Below, in pieces: positions 16,330-23,498 of a stretch of DNA of 64,000 nucleotides (position 1 is its first letter; every line of letters begins with the position of its first letter). Under the pieces are notes generated by a model that was given only the letters and a program-made list of their open reading frames with translations, had not been told where the DNA came from and made no database searches. Source of the DNA: Arthrobacter sp. AFG20 (lineage in GTDB: Bacteria > Actinomycetota > Actinomycetes > Actinomycetales > Micrococcaceae); contig NZ_PJMC01000020.1 in the NCBI RefSeq assembly GCF_002892795.1, positions 30,721-94,720 on the forward strand, read 5' to 3'. The translations under genes were made by a program, and so were the position numbers.

Positions 16330-17691
16330 ATGGCCAATCAATCCGCAATGGCCTCCGCAGGTTCCAGGCCCGCCGTCGGGCGCAAGGACATGTACAAAGC
16401 GTTCGCGGCCAGCCTCACCGGGACCGCGCTGGAGTTCTACGACTTCGCTGTCTACTCCGCCGCGGCGGCCATCGTTTTCCCGCTGATCTTCTTCCCGGCC
16501 TCGGACCCGGTGACGGGTACCCTGCTGGCATTCTCGACCTACGCGGTGGGCTACATTTCCCGGCCCGTCGGCGGCATCATTTTCGGCCGGCTCGGCGACG
16601 AGATCGGCCGCAAGAAGATCCTGGTCATCACGCTGATGCTAATCGGCGTCGCCACCTTCCTCATCGGCCTGCTGCCTACCTATGGCAACATCGGCATCCT
16701 GGCCCCGGCCATCCTCGTCTTCCTGCGGTTCGCGCAGGGTGTGGGCGTGGGCGGCGAGTGGGGCGGTGCTGTCCTGCTGTCGAGCGAATTTGGGGAACCC
16801 AGCCGGCGCGGCTTCTGGGCCTCCGCGGCGCAGATCGGCCCGCCTGCCGGCAACCTGATGGCCAACGGTGCCCTCGCCGTCCTCACGCTCACACTGTCCG
16901 AACAGGCTTTCCTGGACTACGGCTGGCGCATTGCGTTCCTGATCTCGGCTGTTCTGGTGGCCTTCGGGCTGTGGATCCGCCTCAAGCTCGAGGACACCCC
17001 CATCTTCAAGGCCATGGAAGCCCGCGGCGACCAGCCCAAGGCCCCGATCAGGGAAGTCCTCACCACGCAGCGCCGTCCCCTGCTTGCCGCCATGCTCAGC
17101 CGCATCGGCCCGGACGTCACCTACGCCCTGTGCACCGTCTTCACCCTGACCTACGGCATCCAGGAACTCGGCTTTGACCGCGGGCAGGTGCTCGTGGCGG
17201 TGCTGGTCGGTTCGGGCCTGCAGCTCTTCACGATGCCGCTCGCGGGCGCCATCTCCGACCGGATCAACCGCCGCCTCGTCTACGGCATCGCGGCAGGCGC
17301 TGCGGCCGTCTGGGGCTTCCTGTTCTTCATCGTGCTGGAAGGCCGCTCCCCGGTGATGCTCGTGGTGGGCACCGTGCTGGGCCTGCTCTGCCACTCCTTC
17401 ATGTACGGACCGCAGGCCGCGTTCGTCGTCGAGCAGTTCTCGCCGCGGCTCCGCTCCACGGGCAGCTCCCTGGCCTACACGTTCGCGGGCATCATCGGCG
17501 GTGCCATCGCACCGTTCATGTTCACCCTGCTGCAGAGCACTTTCCACAGCTGGGTCCCGGTGGCCATCTACCTCAGCGTTGCCTGCCTGCTGACAGTGGT
17601 GGGCCTTGCCCTCGGCCGCGACTCGAATGTGGCCGAGGACGAGGAATACCTGCGGGCGTCAGCAGACGTAGCCGAAAGGACAGCCCGATGA
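16330..17691 (+). CDS. MFS transporter (MHS type), probably pyroglutamate or similar acid importer
   Basis: A 453-residue protein with about twelve membrane segments. It has LTGTALEFYDFAVYSAAAAI in helix 1, the loop motif RPVGGIIFGRLGDEIGRKK, a repeat AISDRINRRLVYG in the second half, and the conserved late stretch SFMYGPQAAFVVEQFSPRLR. GGAGG 5 bases before the ATG at 16330 fixes the start; an ATG 12 bases earlier is the alternative. The stop overlaps the start of the DUF1445 gene. Its place in the pxp module suggests it carries 5-oxoproline or a precursor. It is very similar over its whole length to the MFS protein encoded at 20151-21545, so the two are recent paralogues. Confidence 0.9.
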   Translation: MANQSAMASAGSRPAVGRKDMYKAFAASLTGTALEFYDFAVYSAAAAIVFPLIFFPASDPVTGTLLAFSTYAVGYISRPVGGIIFGRLGDEIGRKKILVITLMLIGVATFLIGLLPTYGNIGILAPAILVFLRFAQGVGVGGEWGGAVLLSSEFGEPSRRGFWASAAQIGPPAGNLMANGALAVLTLTLSEQAFLDYGWRIAFLISAVLVAFGLWIRLKLEDTPIFKAMEARGDQPKAPIREVLTTQRRPLLAAMLSRIGPDVTYALCTVFTLTYGIQELGFDRGQVLVAVLVGSGLQLFTMPLAGAISDRINRRLVYGIAAGAAAVWGFLFFIVLEGRSPVMLVVGTVLGLLCHSFMYGPQAAFVVEQFSPRLRSTGSSLAYTFAGIIGGAIAPFMFTLLQSTFHSWVPVAIYLSVACLLTVVGLALGRDSNVAEDEEYLRASADVAERTAR

Positions 17692-18485
17692 CAACGGCGA
17701 ACGCCCTCCTGTCCCCGGCCGAGGCCCGCCGGCAGTTCCGCGACGGCCTGGTCACACCCACCTCCGGCTGGAGCGACGGCTATACCCAGGCCAACCTGAT
17801 CGCCGTGACCGCGGACTACGCAGACGAGTTTCTCGAATTCTGCCGGCTCAATCCCAAACCCTGCCCCGTCATCGACGTCATTCCCGCGGGAACGTACGAA
17901 AGTTCCCTCGCCGCGGGCTCAGACATCCGCACCGACATCTCCTCCTACCGGGTGTGGAAGGACGGCGTCCTGGCCGCCGAGGTCCCCGATGTCCGCTCGC
18001 TCTGGCGCGACGACATGGTGGGGGTGCTCATCGGCTGCAGCTTCACCTTCGAGGCTGCACTTGCCGCCGAGGGCATCCCGCTCCGCCACACCGAGACGGG
18101 GCGGAACGTCCCCATGTATCGCACGAACGTCGAGTGCACCCCGGTAGGGCGCATTCACGGTCCCATGGTCGTCTCGATGCGGCCCATGCCTGCTGAAATG
18201 GTGGACACGGCTGTCAGGGTGACCGCGGAGGTGCCGAAGGTCCACGGCGCGCCGGTCCACGTCGGATCACCCCAGGAGCTCGGCATTGCCGACCTTGCGC
18301 GCCCCGACTTCGGGGACGCCGTGGACATCCGGCCCGGCGAGGTCCCGGTGTTCTGGGCCTGCGGCGTAACGCCGCAGAGCGCCGTGATGGCATCCCGGCC
18401 GGCCTTCGCTATCAGCCACGCTCCCGGGCACATGTTCATTACGGATGTTCCGGAGAGCACGTACCGGGTGCCGGCGGCTAACTAG
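17688..18485 (+). CDS. DUF1445 family protein (YcsI-like putative hydro-lyase)
   Basis: A 265-residue protein matching the DUF1445 family. Recognisable stretches are SPAEARRQFRDGLVTPTSGW, GYTQANLIAV, IGCSFTFEAAL and CGVTPQSAVMASRPAFAISH with HMFITDVP at the end. The biochemical activity is not settled; the label hydro-lyase comes from family annotation. In Bacillus subtilis the relative ycsI lies in the same neighbourhood as ycsF (pxpA) and kipI-kipA, so its presence here is a conserved context for pyroglutamate or related glutamate-derived compounds. The start codon overlaps the MFS stop (ATGA at 17688-17691). It is the last gene on the plus strand before a convergent terminator. Confidence 0.9.
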   Translation: MTTANALLSPAEARRQFRDGLVTPTSGWSDGYTQANLIAVTADYADEFLEFCRLNPKPCPVIDVIPAGTYESSLAAGSDIRTDISSYRVWKDGVLAAEVPDVRSLWRDDMVGVLIGCSFTFEAALAAEGIPLRHTETGRNVPMYRTNVECTPVGRIHGPMVVSMRPMPAEMVDTAVRVTAEVPKVHGAPVHVGSPQELGIADLARPDFGDAVDIRPGEVPVFWACGVTPQSAVMASRPAFAISHAPGHMFITDVPESTYRVPAAN

Positions 18486-18516
18486 TCGTGCCGGCAGGGA
18501 ACTAGTCAAAGAAAAA

Positions 18517-18553
18517 GGCGGGACGTGGCCACCAAAGGTGGCCACGCCCCGCC
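18517..18553. terminator. Terminator hairpin between convergent genes
   Basis: Stem CGTGGCCACC/GGTGGCCACG (10 bp, loop AAA) plus GGCGGG/CCCGCC (6 bp) across one A/C mismatch. On the minus strand it is followed by a CTTTTTC run (18511-18517), so it best serves the nitrilase-family gene. Confidence 0.8.
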
Positions 18554-18584
18554 GTCGTACTTCCCGGAAAACTGTCCGGCGAGC

Positions 18585-19379
18585 CTAGAAACTCCGGGCG
18601 TTCGCCAGCACGGGCAGCTTTCCGCGGACGTCCGCAATGATGGCCGGATCGATGTCCACCACGGCAAGTTCGGGTTCGCCGCCCAGCATCACCAGCGGGG
18701 AACCCAGCGGGGAAATCACTGCGCTGTGGCCGATCCCCGTGGGCGCAGCGCCGGCGGACGGAAGCCCGAGGCTGGCCGGATCGCCCTGCCCGCACGCCAC
18801 CACAAAGGTGGTGCTGTCCACGGCCCGGGCGCGGACCAGCAGGTCCCACTGCTCCGCCTTTCCTTCCCCGGCACCCCATGACGCGCAGACGATGTTGATG
18901 GCGGCGCTGGCCCTCGCGTTGGCCGTGAAAAGCGCCGGGAAGCGCACGTCGTAGCAGGTGGCGAGGCCGATGGTCGTGCCGTTGAGTTCGAAGGTCACCG
19001 GCGATGTTCCCGCATCCACCGAATCGGACTCGGCGTAGCCGAACGCGTCGAAGAGGTGGATCTTGTCGTAGGAGGTCTCGAGCCCCGGGCCGGTCACCAG
19101 CAGGGTGTTCCGCACCCGTCCGCCCTCCCCAGGCGTGAACATGCCGACGACGACGGCGATGTCCAGTTCCGCGGCAATGGCCCGGACCGCGGCGGCCCAC
19201 GGCCCGTCCAGCGGTTCGGCGATATCTGCCAGCGGATTGCCGAAGGCACACATGGAGGCCTCGGGGAACACCACCAGTTCGGCCCCGGCATCCTTGGCGC
19301 GCGTGGCGTATTCTCGGACCAGCTCCAGATTGGCCGTGAGGTCGGCGCTGCTGACGATCTGGGCGACTGCTAAACGCAT
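18585..19379 (-). CDS. Carbon-nitrogen hydrolase (nitrilase superfamily)
   Basis: A 264-residue protein with the full Glu-Lys-Cys triad of the superfamily: Glu in LVVFPEASMCAFGNP, Lys in SYDKIHLFDAFGYAES, and Cys in IGLATCYDVRFPALF. These enzymes hydrolyse linear amides, nitriles or carbamoyl groups; the branch of omega-amidase and deaminated-glutathione amidase (Nit1/NIT2-like) fits the IHLFD motif best. The start at 19379 has AGAAGAG upstream. It lies only 32 bases from the divergent GntR start, and the shared motif at 19399-19415 suggests the regulator controls it. Its substrate is probably linked to the MFS importer and DUF2848 protein of the same module. Confidence 0.88.
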   Translation of the reverse strand: MRLAVAQIVSSADLTANLELVREYATRAKDAGAELVVFPEASMCAFGNPLADIAEPLDGPWAAAVRAIAAELDIAVVVGMFTPGEGGRVRNTLLVTGPGLETSYDKIHLFDAFGYAESDSVDAGTSPVTFELNGTTIGLATCYDVRFPALFTANARASAAINIVCASWGAGEGKAEQWDLLVRARAVDSTTFVVACGQGDPASLGLPSAGAAPTGIGHSAVISPLGSPLVMLGGEPELAVVDIDPAIIADVRGKLPVLANARSF

Positions 19380-19398
19380 GAATCTGCTCTTCTCTGTT

Positions 19399-19415
19399 GT
19401 ATACCTAATGTATGC
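19399..19415. promoter_or_regulatory. GntR operator candidate, copy 1 (GYATACATTASGYATAC)
   Basis: Read on the minus strand the 17 bases are GCATACATTAGGTATAC. The same pattern occurs on the plus strand at 21600-21616 (GTATACATTACGCATAC). Here it covers the 32-base gap and the first codon of the GntR gene, and overlaps -10-like hexamers for both directions. Confidence 0.62.
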
Positions 19416-20068
19416 GAAAAAGTTCGGGGACGGCTGCGTCCGGCCGGGAGAAGGCGTACGAGTACCTGCGCGAGAACATCCTGACCGACCCGGAGATGCA
19501 GGGGCGCTTCCTCAACGAGCAGGAGCTGGCGGCCCAAATCGGTGTCTCGCGCACCCCGGTCCGGGAGGCCCTCCTGCTGCTGGTCTCCGACGGGCTGGTG
19601 GAGCTGATCCCGCAGCGCGGGGCCTATGTTCCCCCGGTGACCGGCCGCGAAATCTCGGAACTGATGGAGCTGCGCGGCGTGCTGGAAAGCCACGCCGCCC
19701 GCCTTGTGATCGAACACCGGAGCGTGCCGGCCGACAAGATGCGGGACACCCTGGACCAGCAGGCCAGGCTGCCGGAAGACCAGGGTGCCGAGACCGCGCA
19801 GGAGTTCATCCGCCTCGACACGCTCTTCCACCAGCAGCTCATCGACGCCGCCGGCAACGAGCTGATCTCGCGGACCTACAGCAAGCTGCACGTCCGGCAG
19901 ATCGTCGTCGGGGTTTCGGCCCTGTTCCGGACCGGCGGCCGGCGCGAGCAGGTGTGCTCCGAACACGAGGACATCCTCGACGCCCTGGCGTCCGGAGACG
20001 CCGCGAAGGCGCAGGAGGCCATCGACCATCACCTGGCCGTCACCCGCGAGATCCTCCTCCGCACCTGA
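19412..20068 (+). CDS. GntR-family regulator with FCD domain
   Basis: A 218-residue protein. The winged helix covers about residues 10-80 (GREKAYEYLRENILTDPEMQ, LAAQIGVSRTPVREALLLLV, LIPQRGAYVPPV) and the FCD helical domain covers the rest (LMELRGVLESHAARLVIEHR, DTLFHQQLIDAAGNELI). It probably controls the divergent nitrilase-family gene, the MFS gene at 20151-21545 and the DUF2848 gene, since the same 17-bp motif lies at 19399 and 21600. No ribosome binding site is present and a TATACC hexamer ends 6 bases before the ATG, so it may be leaderless. The stop codon is 2 bases before the inverted repeat at 20071. Confidence 0.9.
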   Translation: MRKSSGTAASGREKAYEYLRENILTDPEMQGRFLNEQELAAQIGVSRTPVREALLLLVSDGLVELIPQRGAYVPPVTGREISELMELRGVLESHAARLVIEHRSVPADKMRDTLDQQARLPEDQGAETAQEFIRLDTLFHQQLIDAAGNELISRTYSKLHVRQIVVGVSALFRTGGRREQVCSEHEDILDALASGDAAKAQEAIDHHLAVTREILLRT

Positions 20069-20070
20069 TG

Positions 20071-20133
20071 GAGTTTTTGTCCAGATATTGGGGCTTCGGA
20101 GGCCTTTTGCGCCCAATATCTGGACAAAAACTC
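20071..20133. repeat. Long inverted repeat, family B copy 1 (GAGTTTTTGTCC type)
   Basis: Perfect 22-base arms at 20071-20092 and 20112-20133, starting GAGTTTTTGTCCAGATATTG, around a 19-base centre. It fills the gap between two convergent genes. The second copy at 37010 lies in the opposite orientation, shares the central GGGCTTCGGAG, and has the middle T-A pair of ATATTGG swapped to A-T, which keeps the stem. Confidence 0.88.
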
Positions 20134-20150
20134 GGAACCGCTAGAAAGGG

Positions 20151-21545
20151 TCAGACCGCGCCGGACTGCTGGCGCGCCGAGGCGGAGCCTTCGAGGAGCA
20201 GCCGGTAGTCGAGGTCCTCGATGGTGTCGTTGTCCCGGCCGAGTGCCAGTCCCACCAGGGTCACGGCTGCTGCCACCGCCACGTAGATGGCCACCGGAAT
20301 CCAGGTTCCGAACTGGGCGAGCAGCAGGGTGAACAGCAGGGGCGCGATGGCACCGCCGATCACACCGGCGAACGTGTAGGCCAGGGAACTGCCCGTGGAC
20401 CGGAGCCGCGGGGAGAACTGCTCCACAATGAAGGCGGCCTGCGGGCCGTACATGAAGGAGTGGGCCATGAGGCCGAGGACGATGCCGATGATGAGCATCG
20501 GCTGGTTGTTTCCGCCGAGGACGCCGAAGAAGATGAACGTCCAGACTGCGCCCACCACCGCGCCGACGCTGTAGACCAGGCGGCGGTTGAAGCGGTCGGA
20601 GACGGCGCCGGCCAGCGGGATCATGAACAGCTGGAAGGCGGAGCCGATCAGAACTGCGGTCAGTACCTGGTTGCGCTCGTAGCCGAGAACCTGGATGCCG
20701 TAGGTGAGCGTGAAGACCGTGAACAGCGCATACAGCACGTCCGGGCCCACGCGGCAGAGAATGGCGGCGATGAGCGGGCGGAGTTCCTTGCTGAAGACCT
20801 CACGGACGGGGGCGTTAGGCTGCTCGCCGTGGGCCTCGATGGCCTTGAAGATCGGGGTGTCCTCAAGCCGCAATCGGATCCAGAGGCCAAAGCCAACCAG
20901 CACGGCGGAGACCAGGAACGCAATCCGCCAGCCGAAGCTCAGGAACTGCTCCTCGGTGAGGGTGACGGTCAGGACGGCGAGTGCGCCGTTTGCCAGCAGG
21001 TTACCGGCGGGCGGTCCCACCTGCGCGGCGGAAGCCCAGAATCCGCGGCGGTGCGGGTCGCCGTACTCACTGGAGAGCAGGACGGCGCCGCCCCATTCGC
21101 CGCCTACGCCCACGCCCTGCGCGAACCGCAGCAGGACCAGGAGGATTCCGGCCGTGGCGCCGATGTTTGCGTAGCCGGGCAGCACGCCGATGAGCACCGT
21201 GGCCACGCCAATGATCATCAGCGTGGTCACCAGGACCTTTTTGCGGCCGATGCGGTCCCCGAGCCGGCCGAAGATGATGCCGCCCACCGGGCGGGACACG
21301 TAGCCGACGGCGTAGGTGGAGAAGGCGAGGATGGTCCCGGTCAGTGGATCGGTCGCCGGGAAAAAGACGACAGGAAATACCACCGCGGCGGCCGCCGAGT
21401 AGACGGCGAAGTCGTACCACTCGAGTGCCGTGCCGGTGAGGCTGGCGGCAAAGGCCTTGTACAGGCCCTTCGGGTGAATCGTCGGGTGCGGGGTGGCGTG
21501 CGGATGCGGCGTTGTGCCCGGATCCGGAACTGGAGCGTTGGCCAT
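20151..21545 (-). CDS. MFS transporter (MHS type)
   Basis: A 464-residue protein with about twelve membrane segments and the same signatures as the MFS protein at 16330-17691 (SLTGTALEWYDFAVYSAAAA, RPVGGIIFGRLGDRIGRKK, AVSDRFNRRLVYS, SFMYGPQAAFIVEQFSPRLR). The two are alike along the entire length and differ mainly at the ends, so one arose by duplication. The ATG at 21545 has GGAGGA about 7 bases upstream; a GTG at 21560 is the alternative. It diverges from the DUF2848 gene, with a 17-bp GntR motif in between. It should import the small acid or amide that the nitrilase-family and DUF2848 enzymes use. Confidence 0.9.
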   Translation of the reverse strand: MANAPVPDPGTTPHPHATPHPTIHPKGLYKAFAASLTGTALEWYDFAVYSAAAAVVFPVVFFPATDPLTGTILAFSTYAVGYVSRPVGGIIFGRLGDRIGRKKVLVTTLMIIGVATVLIGVLPGYANIGATAGILLVLLRFAQGVGVGGEWGGAVLLSSEYGDPHRRGFWASAAQVGPPAGNLLANGALAVLTVTLTEEQFLSFGWRIAFLVSAVLVGFGLWIRLRLEDTPIFKAIEAHGEQPNAPVREVFSKELRPLIAAILCRVGPDVLYALFTVFTLTYGIQVLGYERNQVLTAVLIGSAFQLFMIPLAGAVSDRFNRRLVYSVGAVVGAVWTFIFFGVLGGNNQPMLIIGIVLGLMAHSFMYGPQAAFIVEQFSPRLRSTGSSLAYTFAGVIGGAIAPLLFTLLLAQFGTWIPVAIYVAVAAAVTLVGLALGRDNDTIEDLDYRLLLEGSASARQQSGAV

Positions 21546-21599
21546 GGTGTTGTCCTCCACGAGGTTCTTATAGTGACGCCTGTCACGCTGGCGTTAAAT

Positions 21600-21616
21600 G
21601 TATACATTACGCATAC
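21600..21616. promoter_or_regulatory. GntR operator candidate, copy 2
   Basis: GTATACATTACGCATAC, matching 19399-19415 (read on the minus strand) at 14 of 17 positions with the differences being pyrimidine or G/C swaps. It overlaps a 12-base perfect palindrome AATGTATACATT (21597-21608). It lies 55 bases before the MFS start and about 80 before the DUF2848 start. Confidence 0.62.
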
Positions 21617-21693
21617 TGGATGTACATTGGCGACCGTTTCCGGTTTCCGATCTGTAAATTTCCGCAGCAGCACATGCAAAGGATGGATTCACG

Positions 21694-22380
21694 ATGACGA
21701 CTCTGAGCTTTGAACTACCCGATGGCCGCACGCAGGACGTGGAGGTTAAGCACCTCCTGAATGCCGGCTACGCGGGGCGTGAGCAGGATGAGGTCCAGGC
21801 CCACATTGCTGAGCTCGCTGAACTCGGTGTTCCGGGGCCCACCACGACTCCCGCCCTGTATCCAGTGTCCCCCTATCTGGCCCAGCAGGTATCGGAAGTT
21901 CGGGTCCAGCATGGGCGGACTTCCGGTGAGGCCGAATGGGCGATGGTCATCACCGGGGACGGTGTGCTGCTCACCGTCGCCTGCGACCATACGGACCGGG
22001 CGCTGGAGGTGCACGGCGTGGCCTGGAGCAAGAACGCCAGCCCGGATGTGCTGGGGCGCAAGGCCTGGAAGCTGGATGATGTGCGGGAGCACCTGGACCA
22101 GATCACGCTCAAGGCCTGGGTGGGGGAAGGGGGCACCCCTGACACCCTCATCCAGGACAGCTCCCTCGAGGCCCTGCTGACCCCGGACTACTGGCTGGAC
22201 GTCCTGACAGAACGCGGCCTGAACGCTCCCGGGACCGTCCTCATCTCCGGCACTGTGGCCATGACCAGCGGCGTGGACCAGTTTGCCCGCAGCTGGAAGG
22301 TGGAAATGTCCGATCCGGTGACCGGAAACTCCGTCGACGTCCAGTATGTCGTGGAACAGATGGCTGAACCGATCGGCTAA
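21694..22380 (+). CDS. DUF2848 family protein
   Basis: A 228-residue protein that matches the DUF2848 pattern: VKHLLNAGYAGREQDEVQAH at the N-terminus, AELGVPGPTTTPALYPVSPY, CDHTDRALEVHGVAWSKNAS and the closing VLISGTVAMTSG. The family is of unknown function; its fold is thought to be close to the fumarylacetoacetate hydrolase group, and members lie in catabolic operons. Codon use fits the surroundings. It is transcribed away from the MFS gene and is probably regulated with it through the 21600 motif. It is followed by a strong terminator hairpin. Confidence 0.82.
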   Translation: MTTLSFELPDGRTQDVEVKHLLNAGYAGREQDEVQAHIAELAELGVPGPTTTPALYPVSPYLAQQVSEVRVQHGRTSGEAEWAMVITGDGVLLTVACDHTDRALEVHGVAWSKNASPDVLGRKAWKLDDVREHLDQITLKAWVGEGGTPDTLIQDSSLEALLTPDYWLDVLTERGLNAPGTVLISGTVAMTSGVDQFARSWKVEMSDPVTGNSVDVQYVVEQMAEPIG

Positions 22381-22398
22381 ACGTTGCCTGCAGCAAAA

Positions 22399-22441
22399 GG
22401 CGGACGACGACGGCGGGAGCCTCCCGCCGTCGTCGTCCGCC
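22399..22441. terminator. Bidirectional terminator hairpin (GACGACGGCGGG family)
   Basis: Arms 22399-22419 and 22421-22441 are perfect complements of about 20 bp that contain GACGACGACGGCGGG. It separates the convergent DUF2848 and PAP2 genes. Confidence 0.88.
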
Positions 22442-22456
22442 TGTCACGTGGGGTGC

Positions 22457-23434
22457 TCAGGCGCGCTCTGCCTTAGGGGCGCTGGTCCCGGGGGCCGTTC
22501 CTGCCGGCACTTCCCCGCGGGCCCGACGCTTGCGAACCGTCAGGTAGAGCCGGTGGGCGGTGACGACCAGTGCCAGCCAGGCTGCGCCGAGTGCCCACGC
22601 GGCGAGGACGTCGGTGAGCCAATGGTGGCCGAGGTACACCCTGCTCAAACCCATGGCCGCGGCGAAGAGCGCGGCGGCCGCGCCGGCGAGAACGCGGCCG
22701 CGGGCCGTCTTCAGCCGCAGGATGATCAGGTAGGCGACGATCCCCGCGATCACCACCGCATTCAGGGAATGGCCGCTGGGGAACGAGGCCGAGTGTTCGT
22801 AGGGCGGAACGGCGTCGCTGAGATCGGGACGGGTCCGGCCGATCAGCCGCTTGCCCGCAATGGTCATCAGCAGGGAGCCCAGGCCCGCGGTGACAATGAG
22901 GATGACGGGGGTCCAGGATCGCCGCCGATATGCCAGGGCGCCCATGACTGCCAAGGCCAGGATGGGCATGCCGATAGTTCCGCCCACGTCGGTGAAAGCC
23001 GTGACGGCGATATCCAGGCCGGGGGAGCGCAGGCTCTTGCCGGCCGCCAGCACCGGGTGGTCCAAACCGGCCACCCCGTCGGCCTGGACCACCGACTCAT
23101 ACACCTCGGCAAAGGCCGCGGTGAGGGCGGCTGCAGTGACCGCCCCCAGCATCAGGGTCAGGACCAGGGCACCGTGCGGCCCCAGGGTCTGGCTGATCCG
23201 CTGGACCGCTCCCACCAGAAGGCGGCCGACCCTGCTCTGCCAGCGGGTGAGGTCCCTGCCTCCAACAGTTGTGTCCTGGCGGAGCTCGCCGCGCACGCCA
23301 GTTTGCGGTATCCCCTGTTTATCGGTCAGCGGTCCATAGGGCAACGGCTTGTCAGTCAACGGTTCGTCAGGCAATTCGGGGTCCTGTCTCTCGTCGTTCG
23401 CAGCGAACTCAGCAGCAAGGCATTTAGTAAGCAA
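22457..23434 (-). CDS. PAP2-family phosphatase, membrane-bound
   Basis: A protein of up to 325 residues with about six membrane segments and the three PAP2 motifs: GKRLIGRTRP, SASFPSGHSLNAV and SRVYLGHHWLTDV (with the catalytic His residues). Such enzymes remove phosphate from phosphatidate, undecaprenyl pyrophosphate or related lipids at the outer face of the membrane. The first about 75 residues are hydrophilic (PDEPLTDKPLPYGPLTDKQ) and unlike the family core, so the TTG start at 23434 is uncertain; no other ATG exists before the first membrane helix. AGTAAG-CAAC-CTTACT, a short inverted repeat, overlaps this start. Confidence 0.85.
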   Translation of the reverse strand: MLTKCLAAEFAANDERQDPELPDEPLTDKPLPYGPLTDKQGIPQTGVRGELRQDTTVGGRDLTRWQSRVGRLLVGAVQRISQTLGPHGALVLTLMLGAVTAAALTAAFAEVYESVVQADGVAGLDHPVLAAGKSLRSPGLDIAVTAFTDVGGTIGMPILALAVMGALAYRRRSWTPVILIVTAGLGSLLMTIAGKRLIGRTRPDLSDAVPPYEHSASFPSGHSLNAVVIAGIVAYLIILRLKTARGRVLAGAAAALFAAAMGLSRVYLGHHWLTDVLAAWALGAAWLALVVTAHRLYLTVRKRRARGEVPAGTAPGTSAPKAERA

Positions 23435-23498
23435 CCTTACTTGTTATCGCCCGCGACCGTCCACGGACACAGTCCACGGGAATGGAAAGCGGCTATGC

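Noticed and set aside
16041..17177. Open frame of 378 codons overlapping the first pxp-module MFS gene
   Set aside because: Same strand but wrong frame; the MFS frame has helices and motifs while this one is Arg/His/Pro-rich.
20071..20133. Family B repeat as a simple rho-independent terminator
   Set aside because: The T-run is inside the arm and not after the stem, and the second copy shares sequence, so a repeat element is the better description although it may also stop transcription.
20460..21713. Open frame of 417 codons on the plus strand opposite the second MFS gene
   Set aside because: Antisense shadow; low-complexity Gly/Asp/Glu/Arg composition and no start signal.
23426..23441. AGTAAG-CAAC-CTTACT as an iron-regulator (IdeR/DtxR) box before the PAP2 gene
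   Set aside because: Only 6-base arms and poor match to the known iron box consensus; left as an unexplained short repeat.
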